Origin: Elymus sibiricus
Lineage: Eukaryota > Streptophyta > Magnoliopsida > Poales > Poaceae
Direction: 5' to 3'
Assembly (NCBI GenBank): GCA_039707655.1
Contig: CM077676.1
Coordinates: 429,823,379 to 429,887,378, forward strand
DNA: 64,000 nucleotides
Position 1 is the first letter of the stretch, and each line of letters starts with the position of its first letter. Below are positions 47,245 to 57,520 of the stretch, one piece after another. The translations under genes and the position numbers were made by a program. The notes below the pieces were generated by a model, which searched no databases, was not told where the DNA came from, and worked only from the letters and a program-made list of their open reading frames with translations.

Positions 47245-47390
47245 ACCCACCTGGTGCCCACGAGGCACCAGGGCGCGCCACCCCCTCTAGCGCGCCCTGG
47301 TGGCTCGTGGGCCCCACGTGAGCCTTCCCGACTCCGTTTTCTTCTGGATTACTTGTTTTGCAAGATAAAAAAATTTATATATATTCCCAG
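47245..47390 (+). promoter_or_regulatory. Internal promoter-like cassette in G3b
   Basis: A GC-rich inverted repeat (arms about 47251-47279 and 47289-47315; GGCACCAGGGCGCGCC and complement) is followed by TTTATATATATTCCC (47373-47387), a TTTTGACCACCGTATCGCAG block and CTTCTGTTCTTG, then an ATG. The same order (inverted repeat, TATA, leader) is found in each TGATACG-type LTR in the window. Here it lies between the integrase end and a third ORF, suggesting a separate promoter for that ORF. Activity is inference. Confidence 0.55.
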
Positions 47391-47465
47391 ACGTTTTGAC
47401 CACCGTATCGCAGAAATATCTTCTGTTCTTGTTTCGTGCTATTTTTCTGACAGATCTAGATCGCT

Positions 47466-47775
47466 ATGGCTTCATCGAGCTCTTCCAAGGACAAGTTCTA
47501 CGAGAAGGTCATCAACCCCTACCTACCGGAGGTGATGAAACACCCTCAAGCCATTGAGATGCGTGAGGGGGTGCTTCACATCCGGGATGTTCAAGGACCA
47601 AAGAAGACCGGGAGCGCGGAGTCCAGGCTCGAAGCAGTGGAGCAGGAGATCTTCAAGTGCCAAGGGATGGTGGAACGTGGACTCAGCGCCAACCACTCCA
47701 TGATCACGGAATTCACCCGTAATCACAAGGTGGGGGGCCAATCGATGGGGGACATCATCTTCAAGCTTAATGAAC
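47466..47775 (+). pseudogene. G3b third ORF after integrase, truncated
   Basis: Starts MASSSSSKDKFYEKVINPYL about 80 bases after the TATA-like motif. Mostly charged, helical sequence (SRLEAVEQEIFKCQGMVERG) that may form a coiled coil; no signal peptide or membrane segment, so nothing suggests an envelope protein. About 100 codons are native, to GDIIFKLNE; the open frame then runs 18 codons into antisense DNA of another element's polymerase before stopping at 47831. Function unknown. The element's remaining 3' internal DNA is missing. Confidence 0.65.
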
Positions 47776-50215
47776 GGTCAGTCAGAGACTTCGCAATCTT
47801 GGAGAAGTTCTCGACAAAACGGCGGCAATAGCTGGCGAGTCCGAGGAAACTCCTGACTTGCTTGACATTCTTCGGAGGAGTCCATTCAAGAATAGCCTGA
47901 ACTCGTTCTGGGTTAACAGCAATGCCATCTTTGGAAATCACGTGGCCGAGATATGTCACTTCAGCTAACCAGAACTCACACTTGGAATACTTGGCAAACA
48001 GTTGATGTTCACGCAGCTTCTCCAGTACAAGCCGAAGATGTTCAACATGTTCTTCTTCATTCTTGGAAAATATAAGGATATCATCCAAATAAACCACGAC
48101 GAATTTGTCGAGGTAATCCATGAAGATGTAGTTCATCAGTCGAGAGAATGTTGCTGGAGCATTGGTTAAGCCGAAAGACATGACGGTGTACTCGTAAGAA
48201 CCATAGCGAGTAACAAAGGCTGTCTTCGGAATGTCCTCTTTACGAACTCAGATCTGGTGGTATCCCAATCTCAAATCAAGTATAGAGAATACTGAGGAAC
48301 CAGCAAGTTGATCATACAGGTCGTTGATTCTGGGAAGCGGATACTTGTTCTGAATTGTTTCCTGGTTGATAGGTCGATAGTCCTGGACCAAACGGTTAGT
48401 TCCATCCTTCTTCTTAACAAAGAGCGAAGGTGCTCCCCAAGCAGAAGAACTGGGGCGGATGAAACCCTTTTTAAGTGACTTGTCGATTTCCTCCTTAATT
48501 TCAAGGAGTTCATGCGGCGGCATCTTGTATGGGCGCTTGGCAATAGGGGTGGTGCCTGGTTTCAAGTTGATGACGAATTCGACTGCTCTAACAGGGGGTA
48601 CTCCTGGAAGTTCCTCTGGGAAGACATCTTGAAAATCACGAACAACTGGAACATTCTCTATTCCTTCAAGAGGTGAAGCATTCAACGCATTCAGAGCATA
48701 TATTTGACTTTCGGCATTCTGAATTATCTGAGCTGAGTAGCTGACTGTCTGGCCAGAAGGATGTGTAAGTTTGACTTTCTTAGCAGCATAGTCGATCATA
48801 GCATTATGGGCTGTCAGCCAGTCCATACCGAGAATGATGTCTATGTCGGAAGGTCCGAGAGCAATGAGGGAAGCAGAGAACATCAACCCTTCAATTCTGA
48901 TCTGATTGTTGTGACTTACCATCTTGGTTTGCCACCTGGAACGGGGAGTGAAAATCTCTAGTGGGGTGGGCAACAACTCTAGAGGTAGTTCATGCCACTG
49001 AGCAAATTGTTGAGACACAAAGGAATGTGATGCCCCGGAATCGAAGAGAACAGCAGCTGGCACTGAGTTAACTGGAAGGGTACCCATCATGATTTTAGGG
49101 GCCTCACGAGCTTCTTCCATTTTGACATGAGTGACCTGGCCACGACCCATAGCAGGTGGCCCGGCATTAAAACCTCTGAAACGACGGTTTCGACAGCTCT
49201 TCTTGCGACCAACAGGAGGATATGGTGTATCCTGAGGCTGATCCGGGCGGCAATTGATAGTAAGGTGCCCTGGCTGCCCACACTTGCGGCATAATTCATC
49301 ATTATGGGGAGGAGCCATAGTATTGGGCTGACCACTTGGAATATTCTGTTGTCTTGGTGGTGGAGGCAGACGAGGTGCAACATAAGAAGGCCTCGGTGCA
49401 GGGACAGGTCGGTGATGGACATTATGTGGAATCCACACTCTGCGCTTCTGAGCAGGCTGACCCGAGGATGAGCCAATATCACGAGTGGGCTTGAGCGACT
49501 CCTGGTACTCATTCAGAGTAGTTTCAACCCGGAAAGTTTTACTGACAAGTGTTGCAAAGTCTGCAGCTTCATGAATAGCAAGAGCGAGCTTCAGATCAGG
49601 ATGCAGTCCTTCACGAAATTTCTCCTGCTTACGAGCATCAGTGCAGACGTCATCCTCAGCATAAAGGGATAATTGAAGGAATTTTCTCTAATAAGCATCC
49701 ACAGTCATTTTACCCTGAGTGAGTTTGCGGAACTCCTTCTTCTTCTGGTCGATCAGACCTTGAGGAATGTGTCGTGCATGGAAGACTGACTGAAATTCCT
49801 GCCAAGTAGTTACAGTTCCAGCAGGTGGCATACGCTTGTGACTTTCCCACCATTGAGCAGCTGAACCCCTCAGGTGATACGTCGCATAGATGACGTAACT
49901 GTCAGGGGTAACACCAGCCGACTCCATCTGAAAGGCGATGTCATGGAGCCAGTCATCAGCATCCATAGGATCAGTCGAGTTGCGAAAGGTGGACGGGTTG
50001 AGGCGAACGAAATCTTGCAGTGAGATCGGCCCAGGCTCCTGACGAGCATCATTGCATTCCAAACGGTTCACCAGACTTTCGTTGAGCTGACGGTTCAGTT
50101 CAAACTGCTGCATCATTGCGGCAATATAGGGTGGAGGGGGAGGATCGTCAGCCATTCTGCCAAAACAACAGGGGCAGTTTAGCAAGAACAACTGCATGTA
50201 CATGGGGTTATTCAA
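47776..50215 (-). pseudogene. G6 gag-protease-reverse transcriptase, two stops
   Basis: A single frame from about 50215 (likely start at MADDPPPPPYIAAMMQQFEL, 50155) through gag (GSAAQWWESHKRM, WQEFQSVFHARHIP), a CCHC knuckle ([14 protein letters not shown]), protease ([15 protein letters not shown]), and reverse transcriptase ([30 protein letters not shown], catalytic VYLDDILIF) to KIAKSLTD. Two in-frame stops break it: TAG at 49688-49690 (consistent with CAG to TAG) and TGA near 48252-48254 after GYHQI (consistent with CGA to TGA). RNase H and integrase are absent through truncation. Lineage is not settled; the tRNA-Met primer site separates it from the Athila-type elements here. Confidence 0.88.
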
Positions 50216-50774
50216 GATGTAACATGAGCAAGAACAAGAAGTGCATTAGATAAAAATTAGTAGTCATTAAAGACATACGAATCTATGCACAGAGTTGGAT
50301 ACAAACGGATCGCACGAGTTCGGAATCACACGCAGCTAGACTAACTAGGTGGCACACATGCACGCGGTGGAGAGATACAACAACGCGACATAGCAAAGGC
50401 TACATCAACGTCGGAGAAAACTGCTGGGGCGAGGAATCTGCAAGGAACAACACAGGGTGTCCTCGATAAAAGGATCCTGCGGTCCGTGGGCATTGTGCAG
50501 CAGAACCTGGCCCTCATCTTGAAGAAAGGGGGGTAATTCAGAACTCCGGATAGATGTGATCACGAGAACCTAATGTTAGAGTCAGTAAAATCGTTAACCC
50601 GAATAGAAGAGAGAACAGAGTCCCAGAGTAAGGAAGAGGAGTAAAAGATCCTAATCCGATCCATCTGGCAACGTGGGCCCGTAAGCCACACAGCCATGTT
50701 AGTAAAAACAGTTTTTTGAAAGACTAGACTCAACTTCGGCCAAGGAGTTGGACGGGGGTTTCCTACAGGCAGTC

Positions 50775-50788
50775 GGCTCTGATACCAA
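50775..50788 (-). promoter_or_regulatory. Primer-binding site of G6 (tRNA-Met type)
   Basis: The minus strand reads TTGGTATCAGAGCC two bases past the LTR, complementary to initiator tRNA-Met, the commonest primer of plant Gypsy and Copia elements. Confidence 0.85.
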
Positions 50789-52420
50789 CTTGTGACGCCC
50801 CTGCTCGACACGTGCACTAATCATACATGCAAACGTGCACACTCGAGATCAGAGACTCACAGGAGGATATCACAACACAACTCTAAACTCAAATTTAAAC
50901 AATACAAGCTTTATATTACAAGCCAGGGGCCTCGAGGGCTCGAATACATAAGCTTGCGCATACAAGCGTCAGCGAAAGCATTAGATATCTGAGTACAGAT
51001 ATAAAAGTAAAACAGATATGCCCTAACAGGCGGGGCAAAAGAACAACACAGATCGAAAAGGCACAAGCCTCCTGCCTGGGAGCCTCCGAACTACTCCTGG
51101 TCGGCTGGCTCAACCCAGTAGAAGTGACATCCGGGGCTCTCCTGGTAGTAGCAGTCTGTGGTGGCGTCTGGCTCCTGGGCTCCGTCATCTGGTCGCAAGT
51201 ATCGGGTATGGGGGAAAAGAATAGCAAAGCAACCGTGACTACTCATCCAAAGTACTCGCAAGACTGACATCAGAACTATACTAAATGCATTGTATCAAAG
51301 GAGTGGGGCTATATCTTTGGACTGAACTGCAGAATGCTGGAACAGAGGGGGAGAGACCTAGCCTATCGAAGACTAGCATCTTGAAGCAATCTTGCAGCAT
51401 CAGAAGAGAGTAGAGCAAGATAATATATAACAATCATAGTTTAGTAACTCCCTGAGATACTTCCTCGACTACCCTGCGAGAAAGTGATCCCGAGAGCAGT
51501 AGTAGCAGTTTAATAATGTGACAGTAACCATTTGTAGTTGTAGCAGATCAAGATACAACTCTGAGCGTCCTGTTACCGTGGACACGGCTATTCGAATAGA
51601 TAACTTCCCTGCAGGGGTGCACTACTGTTACCCATCACGCTCGATTACATCTGGCCGGACACACTTGCTGGGTAATGCCCGGCCTCGGGTAATCGACACG
51701 ACGTAGTCCTACCTAGGCTAAGCAGAGAGGTCCCCGCCGGTCTACATCCTAAGTGCTCAGGGGTCTTGGGCCATCGCCCTATGCACTCCGGGTCGTTGTG
51801 TGCAGGGTGGATACCAGTGCCAACGGCACGATCCGACCCGGCCACAATGCTGAACTGGACGTCTGACAGAGCTTTCGGCTGATACATACGGCGTAGAGGG
51901 CCCCATTAAACCATTATCCCACGTGGTGGTAGTGCGTATAGGCCAGTGGCCAACTCAGATCAAATACCCAAATCCGTTAAGCACGTTTAGTAACTCGTAG
52001 AGACGAACATGGTTCCTGTCGCTCTGACTTGGTAAAACATGACGTGCGGGTGCTCTTGGAGCCGACCCGTCTTTAGTAGTATTCTCTCGCGGGCACCCTT
52101 GGGGCCAGCCCGACTTTAACAGATTAAGTATTGCAGTAATGTAAACAGTTCCGTGATCCTCACCCAGAGTGATCACGGCCCGGTATCAAGCATGGCATAC
52201 GGACAAGGGTGAAGGGCCACCGATGAAGCAGTAGCACAGCTAACTAAGCATTATGGGACAACAGGTAGGTATAACAGCAGACGACAAAATCAGGCTATGC
52301 ATCAGAATAGGAGCTATCGGAACAGTAGTAGGGGTTTAAGAGATATGAATTTTCAAAGTTTTAAACATTTTCTGAATTTCTGAATTTATTTAAATCAACA
52401 TTATCCGAAACAGTGATTGC

Positions 52421-52492
52421 TGACGTCAGCATGACGTCAGCAGTCAACGGTCCGCTGACTGGTCAACCTGACAGGTGGGTCCCACCTGTCAG
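52421..52492. promoter_or_regulatory. bZIP-type motifs and a perfect palindrome in the G6 LTR
   Basis: Two TGACGTCA words (52421-52428, 52432-52439), the core bound by plant bZIP/TGA factors, are followed by a perfect odd palindrome centred on 52480 (half-site CTGACAGGTGGG, 52468-52492). Binding is inferred from motif identity only. Confidence 0.5.
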
Positions 52493-52504
52493 TCACTGTT
52501 TAGG

Positions 52505-52686
52505 TTAATTAGTGATTAATTAACTAATTATAGATTAATTAAATTAATTAATAATTAGTTTAATTAAACAGGGTTAATTAAGTTAATTAATTAGTTAGTT
52601 AGTTAATTAATTAATTATTAATTATTTATTTATTTATTTTAATTCTCTAATTTATTTATTTAATATTTATTTTATTTATTTATTTT
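52505..52686. repeat. TTAA/TTTA low-complexity tract
   Basis: About 180 bases almost free of G and C, made of TTAAT and TTTAT runs, immediately beside a GC-rich block. Confidence 0.85.
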
Positions 52687-53892
52687 TCATTTTCTTTTTA
52701 CGTTTAAACGGTAAACAGGGGGGTGGGCCCCTGTGGTCAGCGTCACCGGGCGGACATGTCCGCGCCCGAGCCCGTGTAGGGGTCGGACATGTCCGGGCCC
52801 CGATAGCGCGCGGGCACCAGGGGGAGCCGGACTTGTCCCGTGGCCCGTGTGCGCGCGCGCGGACAGAGGCGGGCGACGGCGAAGCGGCTGCAGCAAGGCG
52901 AGGCCAGGCGCGAGGAGCAGCGGCAGCGCGGAGGACGGCTCGGACGGCAGCAGGCGCTGGCGCGGCGGAGCGGCAGCAGCCGCAACAGCGAGGCCGGGGG
53001 TGCGGGCGGCTCGGGGGCGAGAGCGGGCGCGCGGGCGAGCAGAGGCGCGGCCAGGCGATGCCATGCGCGCGGCTGCGGGCGCGCAGGGCGCGCGGCCAGG
53101 GAAGCGACGGGACGAGCGGCGTGCGGCGGACGGCGGCGGCGACCGAGAAGGGGGAGGAGGAGACGGCCACGGGGGGGGTGGGGGGCTCACCCCGATGCAG
53201 GGAAGAGGGCGTCGAGGCTCGGTGGAGCCTTTGGGGAGGAGGGCGAGGACGCGAGGGGATGGCGACAAGGACGACGGCGACAACGGGCGACGACGGCGGC
53301 GCGGGAGGGAGAGGGGAGCGAGGGGGGAAAGTGGGGGTTTCGAGCTAGGGTTCGGTCGCCCCAGGGGTTAAGTAGCGGGGAGGGGGGCCGGCTGGACCAC
53401 GGCCCAGTAGGGGCCAGGGGCTTTTCCTTTTATTTTTCTATTTTCTGTTTTTATCTTTTTCTAATTTCTGTTTCGTAAATATTCTAGACACGATTTTAGT
53501 TTTGTAAAATATGAGACTTGCCCATAATTATGCAGTGCAATATTACCTAACATCAGAAATTGGTTTGGATAAAATATAATTTCATTCGTAATTTTATTAA
53601 TTAAAATGGTATTAAAAGGTTGTTGTTTGCTACTGTTTTAGCTCAATAGAGTCACTTAATTAATCCAATTAATGTTGTTTGTATTTTTACAAATGCCTCT
53701 GGATTATTTACAACATTATGAACATTTTGGTTTCCAAATTTGATCAACTTTTATTTTCACTTTAAATTTGATTTGCAATTTGAATTTGAATTTGAAATGA
53801 GACATGATGCTAATGATGCTCAAGCACTGTTCAACATGATGATCTAGCATTATCAAAGGTGATTACTGTTGCTAATACATGGGGATGTTACA

Positions 53893-54825
53893 GGTACCTG
53901 GTGGTTGCTAGTAGTGTTGATTACATCTTGTAGTTGATGCTAGTTGGTTTATTTGGTGGAGTATTATATGTTCAGATCTATTATGCTATTCAACACCTCT
54001 CTGATCTTGGACATGAATATGATTTTTGAGTAGTTACTTTTGTTGTTGAAGACATGGGAGAAGTCTTGTCATAAGTAATCATGTGAATTTGGTATTCGTT
54101 CGATATTTTGATGATATGTATGTTGTTGATTCTCTTAGTGGTGTCGTGTGAACGTCGACTACATGACACTTCACCATCTTTGGGCCTAAGGGAATGCATT
54201 GTGGAGTAGTAATTAGATGATGGGTTGCTGGAGTGACAGAAGCTTAAAACCTAGTTTATGCGCTATTCCATAAGGGGATGATTTGGATCCATATGTTTAA
54301 TGCTATGGTTAGAGTTATCTTAATTCTTCTTTCGTAGTTGCGGATGCTTGCGAGAGGGGGTAATTATAAGTGGGAGGCTTGTTCAAGTAAGAACATCACC
54401 CAAGCACCGGTCCACCCACATATCAAATTATCAAAGTAGCGAACGCGAATCAAACAAAGATGATGAAAGTGACTAGATGAAATTCCCATGTGTCCTCGAG
54501 AACGCTTTACTTACTATAAGAGATCGTTCCGGCTTGTCCTTTGCCATAAAAAGGATTGGGCCACCTTGCTGCACTCTTTGTTACTATTGCTACTTGTCAC
54601 TTGTTACAAATTATCTTGCTATCAAACTACTCGTTACCGATAATTTCAGTGCTTGCAGAAAACACCTTGCTGAAAACCGCTTGTCATTTCCTTCTGCTCC
54701 TCGTTGGGTTCGACACTCTTACTTATCAAAAGGATTACGATTGATCCCCTATACTTGTGGGTCATCAAGACTCTTTTCTGGCGCCGTTGCCGGGGAGTGA
54801 AGCGCCTCTGGTGAGTGGAATTTGG
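53893..54825 (+). mobile_element. G3c: 3' part of a G3 LTR with primer site and start of internal region
   Basis: Matches 41410 to about 42340: LTR to 54767 (GTCATCA), spacer, primer site TGGCGCCGTTGCCGGGGAG at 54779-54797, and about 28 internal bases to ATTTGG. Its first 650 or so bases are missing, replaced by G6. Because internal sequence follows the LTR, it is a 5' LTR for a further, lost copy. Confidence 0.85.
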
Positions 54826-54833
54826 GACGTAGG

Positions 54834-54967
54834 GTTAACGAGGTGTTGCGTGATTCTCCTACTGGTTCGATAACCTTGGTTTCATAACTGAGGGAAATAC
54901 TTATCTCTACTGTGCTGCATCATCCCTTCCTCTTCGGGGATAAAACCAACGCAACCTAAAAGTAGCA
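54834..54967 (+). mobile_element. G2-family LTR, last 134 bases
   Basis: Near-identical to 22800-22932 and ends AAGTAGCA at 54967. The junction with G3c carries a few unassigned bases (GACGTAGGG). It interrupts the short ORF starting at 55136. Confidence 0.8.
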
Positions 54968-55171
54968 ATACGGCAGCGGCTGCCGGTACCGCCAGTGCCA
55001 CCGCGCCTTGTGCACCGGTATGTTTAGCCGCTCCCTCACGGGGCGTGCAGGCGGCGGCGGCGGCAGAGGAGGCGCGCGGGACGAGCTGGCGCCGGGGGTG
55101 AGCTTCCCCTTGCCCTTGACGCTGAACAAGCCCATGGCGCTAGGGTTTGCTTGTCGCCGGCGAGGGAGCAC
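54968..55171 (-). pseudogene. Grass-type ORF of unknown function, 5' fragment
   Basis: Minus strand from an ATG at 55136 (in frame with 55171): MGLFSVKGKGKLTPGASSSR, Pro-run, then VHKARWHWRYRQPLPY, where a G2 LTR end cuts it. I recall similar N-termini (basic, Pro-rich, then ARWHWR) in repeated Triticeae hypothetical proteins but cannot name a family. GC-rich as expected for a grass first exon. The upstream DNA (55172-55700) is GC-rich and promoter-like. Only about 56 native codons remain. Confidence 0.45.
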
Positions 55172-55703
55172 GCGGTGCTAGATGTGGACGGTAGTCGAAC
55201 TGGATGAGCCCCCCCCCCCCCCCCCCCCGCACACGTGGATTAAAAAGGACGGCCTCCCGTAGCTTCCACTCACTGACGCGTGGGCCCCCGGTAGGTGGTC
55301 GCGATAAATATGACGGCGGGTGGTGGTTGGCCGGCTGACAAGTGGGGCCACGGCGGACACCGAGGGGACGTGCGGCGTGTCCGTTTCGTGTCCGCGCGGT
55401 CGCAAACCAGGCCCAAATTTGGGCCTGAAATGCGTCGCCGCAGACATCTAGTGGATGCGTTTTGGGTTTGGGTCGGCGCGTTGGGCCGGCGTTTTTGTCC
55501 GCTTCGACCTAAAAGGACATGCATGAACCTAGTATTTGGTTTAAGAATTTGTTGTAGATAAACTTTTGTGAATAGTTTTAGATAGTTGCGTTCGAACTTT
55601 GAAATTTAAATAATTAAATTCAGAGACGACGAGGTTCTATGACTTAGATTGTCTAAGTCTTAACTTTATTTTTTTACATGAAACCAAATTAATATATTAT
55701 ATA
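55172..55703. other. Upstream region of the broken grass ORF
   Basis: Contains a run of 20 C (55209-55228), then GC-rich DNA to about 55515 with GGGTCGGCGCGTTGGGCCGG, followed by AT-rich DNA. Open frames on both strands are probably chance. No TATA box could be fixed with confidence. Confidence 0.4.
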
Positions 55704-55775
55704 CTCCCTCTGTAAAGAAATGTAAGACGTTTTAGATAGTGATCTAAAACGTCTTATATTAATTTACAGAGGAAG
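55704..55775. mobile_element. Stowaway MITE (Athos/Thalos-like)
   Basis: 72 bases, left end CTCCCTCTGTAAAGAAAT, right end the complement of CTTCCTCTGTAAATTAAT, folding almost end to end (GACGTTTTAGAT / ATCTAAAACGTC), flanked by TA on both sides (55702-55703, 55776-55777). This is the Tc1/mariner-derived Stowaway pattern of grasses. Confidence 0.92.
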
Positions 55776-55777
55776 TA

Positions 55778-56037
55778 TTAGTTTACTTTCAAATTACATT
55801 TTTATGATCACTATGTTTATGTTTTAACTTCATTATTAATGTGGACTTATGGTTTGAAAGTGTGGTGCTATTTTAAATAATGTGTACCCGAACACCTGAT
55901 TTTGATTTTAGGATTAGACACTGAGGCTCAAATTTGCTCAGACTTCACAAAAGTTCTGGCTCTGCCACTGGTTGATAAGCCCAATACCTCCAAGCTGATA
56001 GTTCCCTAATGCATCCCAAATCTAAATAGTTGCGATG

Positions 56038-56093
<56 letters not shown>

Positions 56094-56514
56094 CACAATA
56101 TGTGTTTTTTATTTCCTCGGAACACTCCCTTTACTGCTTCTTGTGTTGTTTATTTCTTTTTTGTATTTAAGTTTGTAAAATCACAAACCTAAAAAGTATT
56201 TTCTTGTTTGTGTCTTATTTATGTTGAGGTCCTATTGCTTTATCCATTGTGAACTAATGGAAATCAAAAATATTTTTTGTCTTCTCTTTTTGTATATTAG
56301 TTTTCAGCTTTGGTCCAAAGATTTTGGATAATTAGCGCTTTTATTAACTCAAAATGTAGCATCAAGCGGATACAATCATATTGAGTGACACCCAGCCTCT
56401 GCATAATTAGGATGCACACAGCCAACATGAACAAGTTTGACAAAAAATAAATAAATAAAGAAAACGACATATTGGTAGTAGTAAAGTTCTATGAGACCAG
56501 ACACTACACCTATG
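55778..56514. other. Unassigned AT-rich DNA with a TG microsatellite
   Basis: No gene recognised. A (TG)n microsatellite of about 25 units occupies 56041-56091. The remainder is AT-rich with T-runs. Confidence 0.6.
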
Positions 56515-57002
56515 TCGAAGGGAGAGGTGGACTGATCCGGAGATTATGTTGCCACCCATGTTGGGTAAAAAATCCCTTACACTCGCTCCAACCGCATACA
56601 CACCGCCTTGAACAACGGTTGATACTCTGTTCGGTGCAACATAGTCCACATACGAAGCTAATGCGTATAACGAAAAATAACCTGCAAAGGAGAAGGAGTT
56701 TTACCATTGAAAACAATGTCATTTCTACATAGACAAAGCGACCATAATAAGGCAGACGCTACCACCCTTATTAGCGTGCAAAACCCATTTGGTATACCAT
56801 CAAGACAGTAACCATATATATTGACAACACAAGCAGACGGATACAAATTGGACGCTATATAGATGTCTGACCATGTAGAATGTGTAAACTTGCATTGAAA
56901 GAAAATGTGTTTTATTGTCTTGTCATGAGTAAAAATACTACACTTCTTATTTCCATGCCAGTTACGCCGGGCTTTGGTCCAAAGATAAATCAACTCAATC
57001 AA
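56515..57002 (-). mobile_element. LINE (L1-type) fragment, reverse transcriptase zinc-binding region
   Basis: Minus strand encodes RRNWHGNKKCSIFTHDKTIK, then HIFFQCKFTHSTWSDIYIAS and VASALLWSLCLCRNDIVFNG, the plant zf-RVT domain that follows the reverse transcriptase of L1-like LINEs. A frame change near 56660 is followed by the tail HGWQHNLRI. No polymerase core is present. The fragment is dead. Confidence 0.75.
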
Positions 57003-57520
57003 CTTGATTTTCTAGTGCGTCGTTGGCTTCGCTCAGATGTCGTGTACTGCATTCAGCCTTTTTTTTTCATTTGGCTGCTGCTTCAAAACAGGCTCTGGAC
57101 TCTGATCATGTTGTTTGCCCACTGTGCGATCAAGTTCCGGAATGTGCCACCCACCTCTTCCTCCATTGCCCCTTCGCAAAAGATGCGCCTCATCTTATTG
57201 GGGTGCCTTTGCAACAATCTTCGAGGGATCCTTTTTCCTCCCAGACAGTCAATGGCTGGTGGTGCAAAGTTTGCAAGGTTAACAGAGTTCTCGCGGCCTA
57301 TACTGTTTGAAACGTTTGAAAAGAGGGTAACTACTGCATTTTTTCAGCATATCAGCCGCTCGGCTGCTGATTAAAGAGAATATTTGCCTCCTGTGTGAGG
57401 CGATGGAGAGTTAAGTGTGCAGTTCTCTTTGTACAGCCATCCCTGCAGCTTGCAAACGGAATTTTGGTCTTCTCTTTGCTCTTGTAAACTGTTTTTCTTG
57501 AGTGCAGCGATTCGGTGCCT
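57003..57520 (+). mobile_element. Second LINE fragment, opposite strand
   Basis: Plus strand at 57110-57310 encodes DHVVCPLCDQVPECATHLFL followed by HCPFAKDAPHLI, again the zf-RVT type CxxC...H...C pattern; an in-frame break precedes it. Downstream to about 57520 lies AT-rich DNA with GTGAGGCGATGGAGAG and TCTTGTAAACTGTTTTTCTT, resembling a LINE 3' end. It is a different subfamily from the adjacent minus-strand fragment. Confidence 0.65.

Larger units (their letters stand above)
47776..53892 (-). mobile_element. G6: Gypsy element with 5' LTR, truncated in reverse transcriptase
   Basis: Minus strand order: 5' LTR (53892-50791), primer-binding site (50788-50775), gag, zinc knuckle, protease, reverse transcriptase, then an abrupt break at about 47776. 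RNase H, integrase and 3' LTR are missing. The LTR's outer end sits inside a G3 LTR (53893 onwards), so G6 inserted there. Its broken end is fused to the third ORF of G3b. Confidence 0.85.
50791..53892 (-). repeat. G6 5' LTR, 3.1 kb
   Basis: Minus strand TGTAACATCCCCATG to GGGGCGTCACA. In transcription order: AT-rich U3 (53892-53480), then a GC-rich leader (53400-52715), then an extremely AT-rich TTAA/TTTA tract (52686-52505), two TGACGTCA motifs and a palindrome, and a segment related to the G5 LTR. Long open frames on both strands at 52676-53478 are treated as compositional artefacts. Confidence 0.8.

Noticed and set aside
47466..47831. Envelope-like gene after integrase (as in some Athila elements)
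   Set aside because: No signal peptide, transmembrane segment or cysteine pattern; the sequence is charged and helical, and its last 18 codons belong to another element.
52676..53478. Long overlapping open frames on both strands (up to 212 codons)
   Set aside because: The region is extremely GC-rich, so stop codons are rare in all frames. Translations are Ala/Arg/Gly/Pro low complexity with no domain, and the block lies inside an LTR leader.
56041..56091. TG repeat as a regulatory Z-DNA element
   Set aside because: Simple microsatellites of this size are common in intergenic grass DNA and nothing nearby supports a function.
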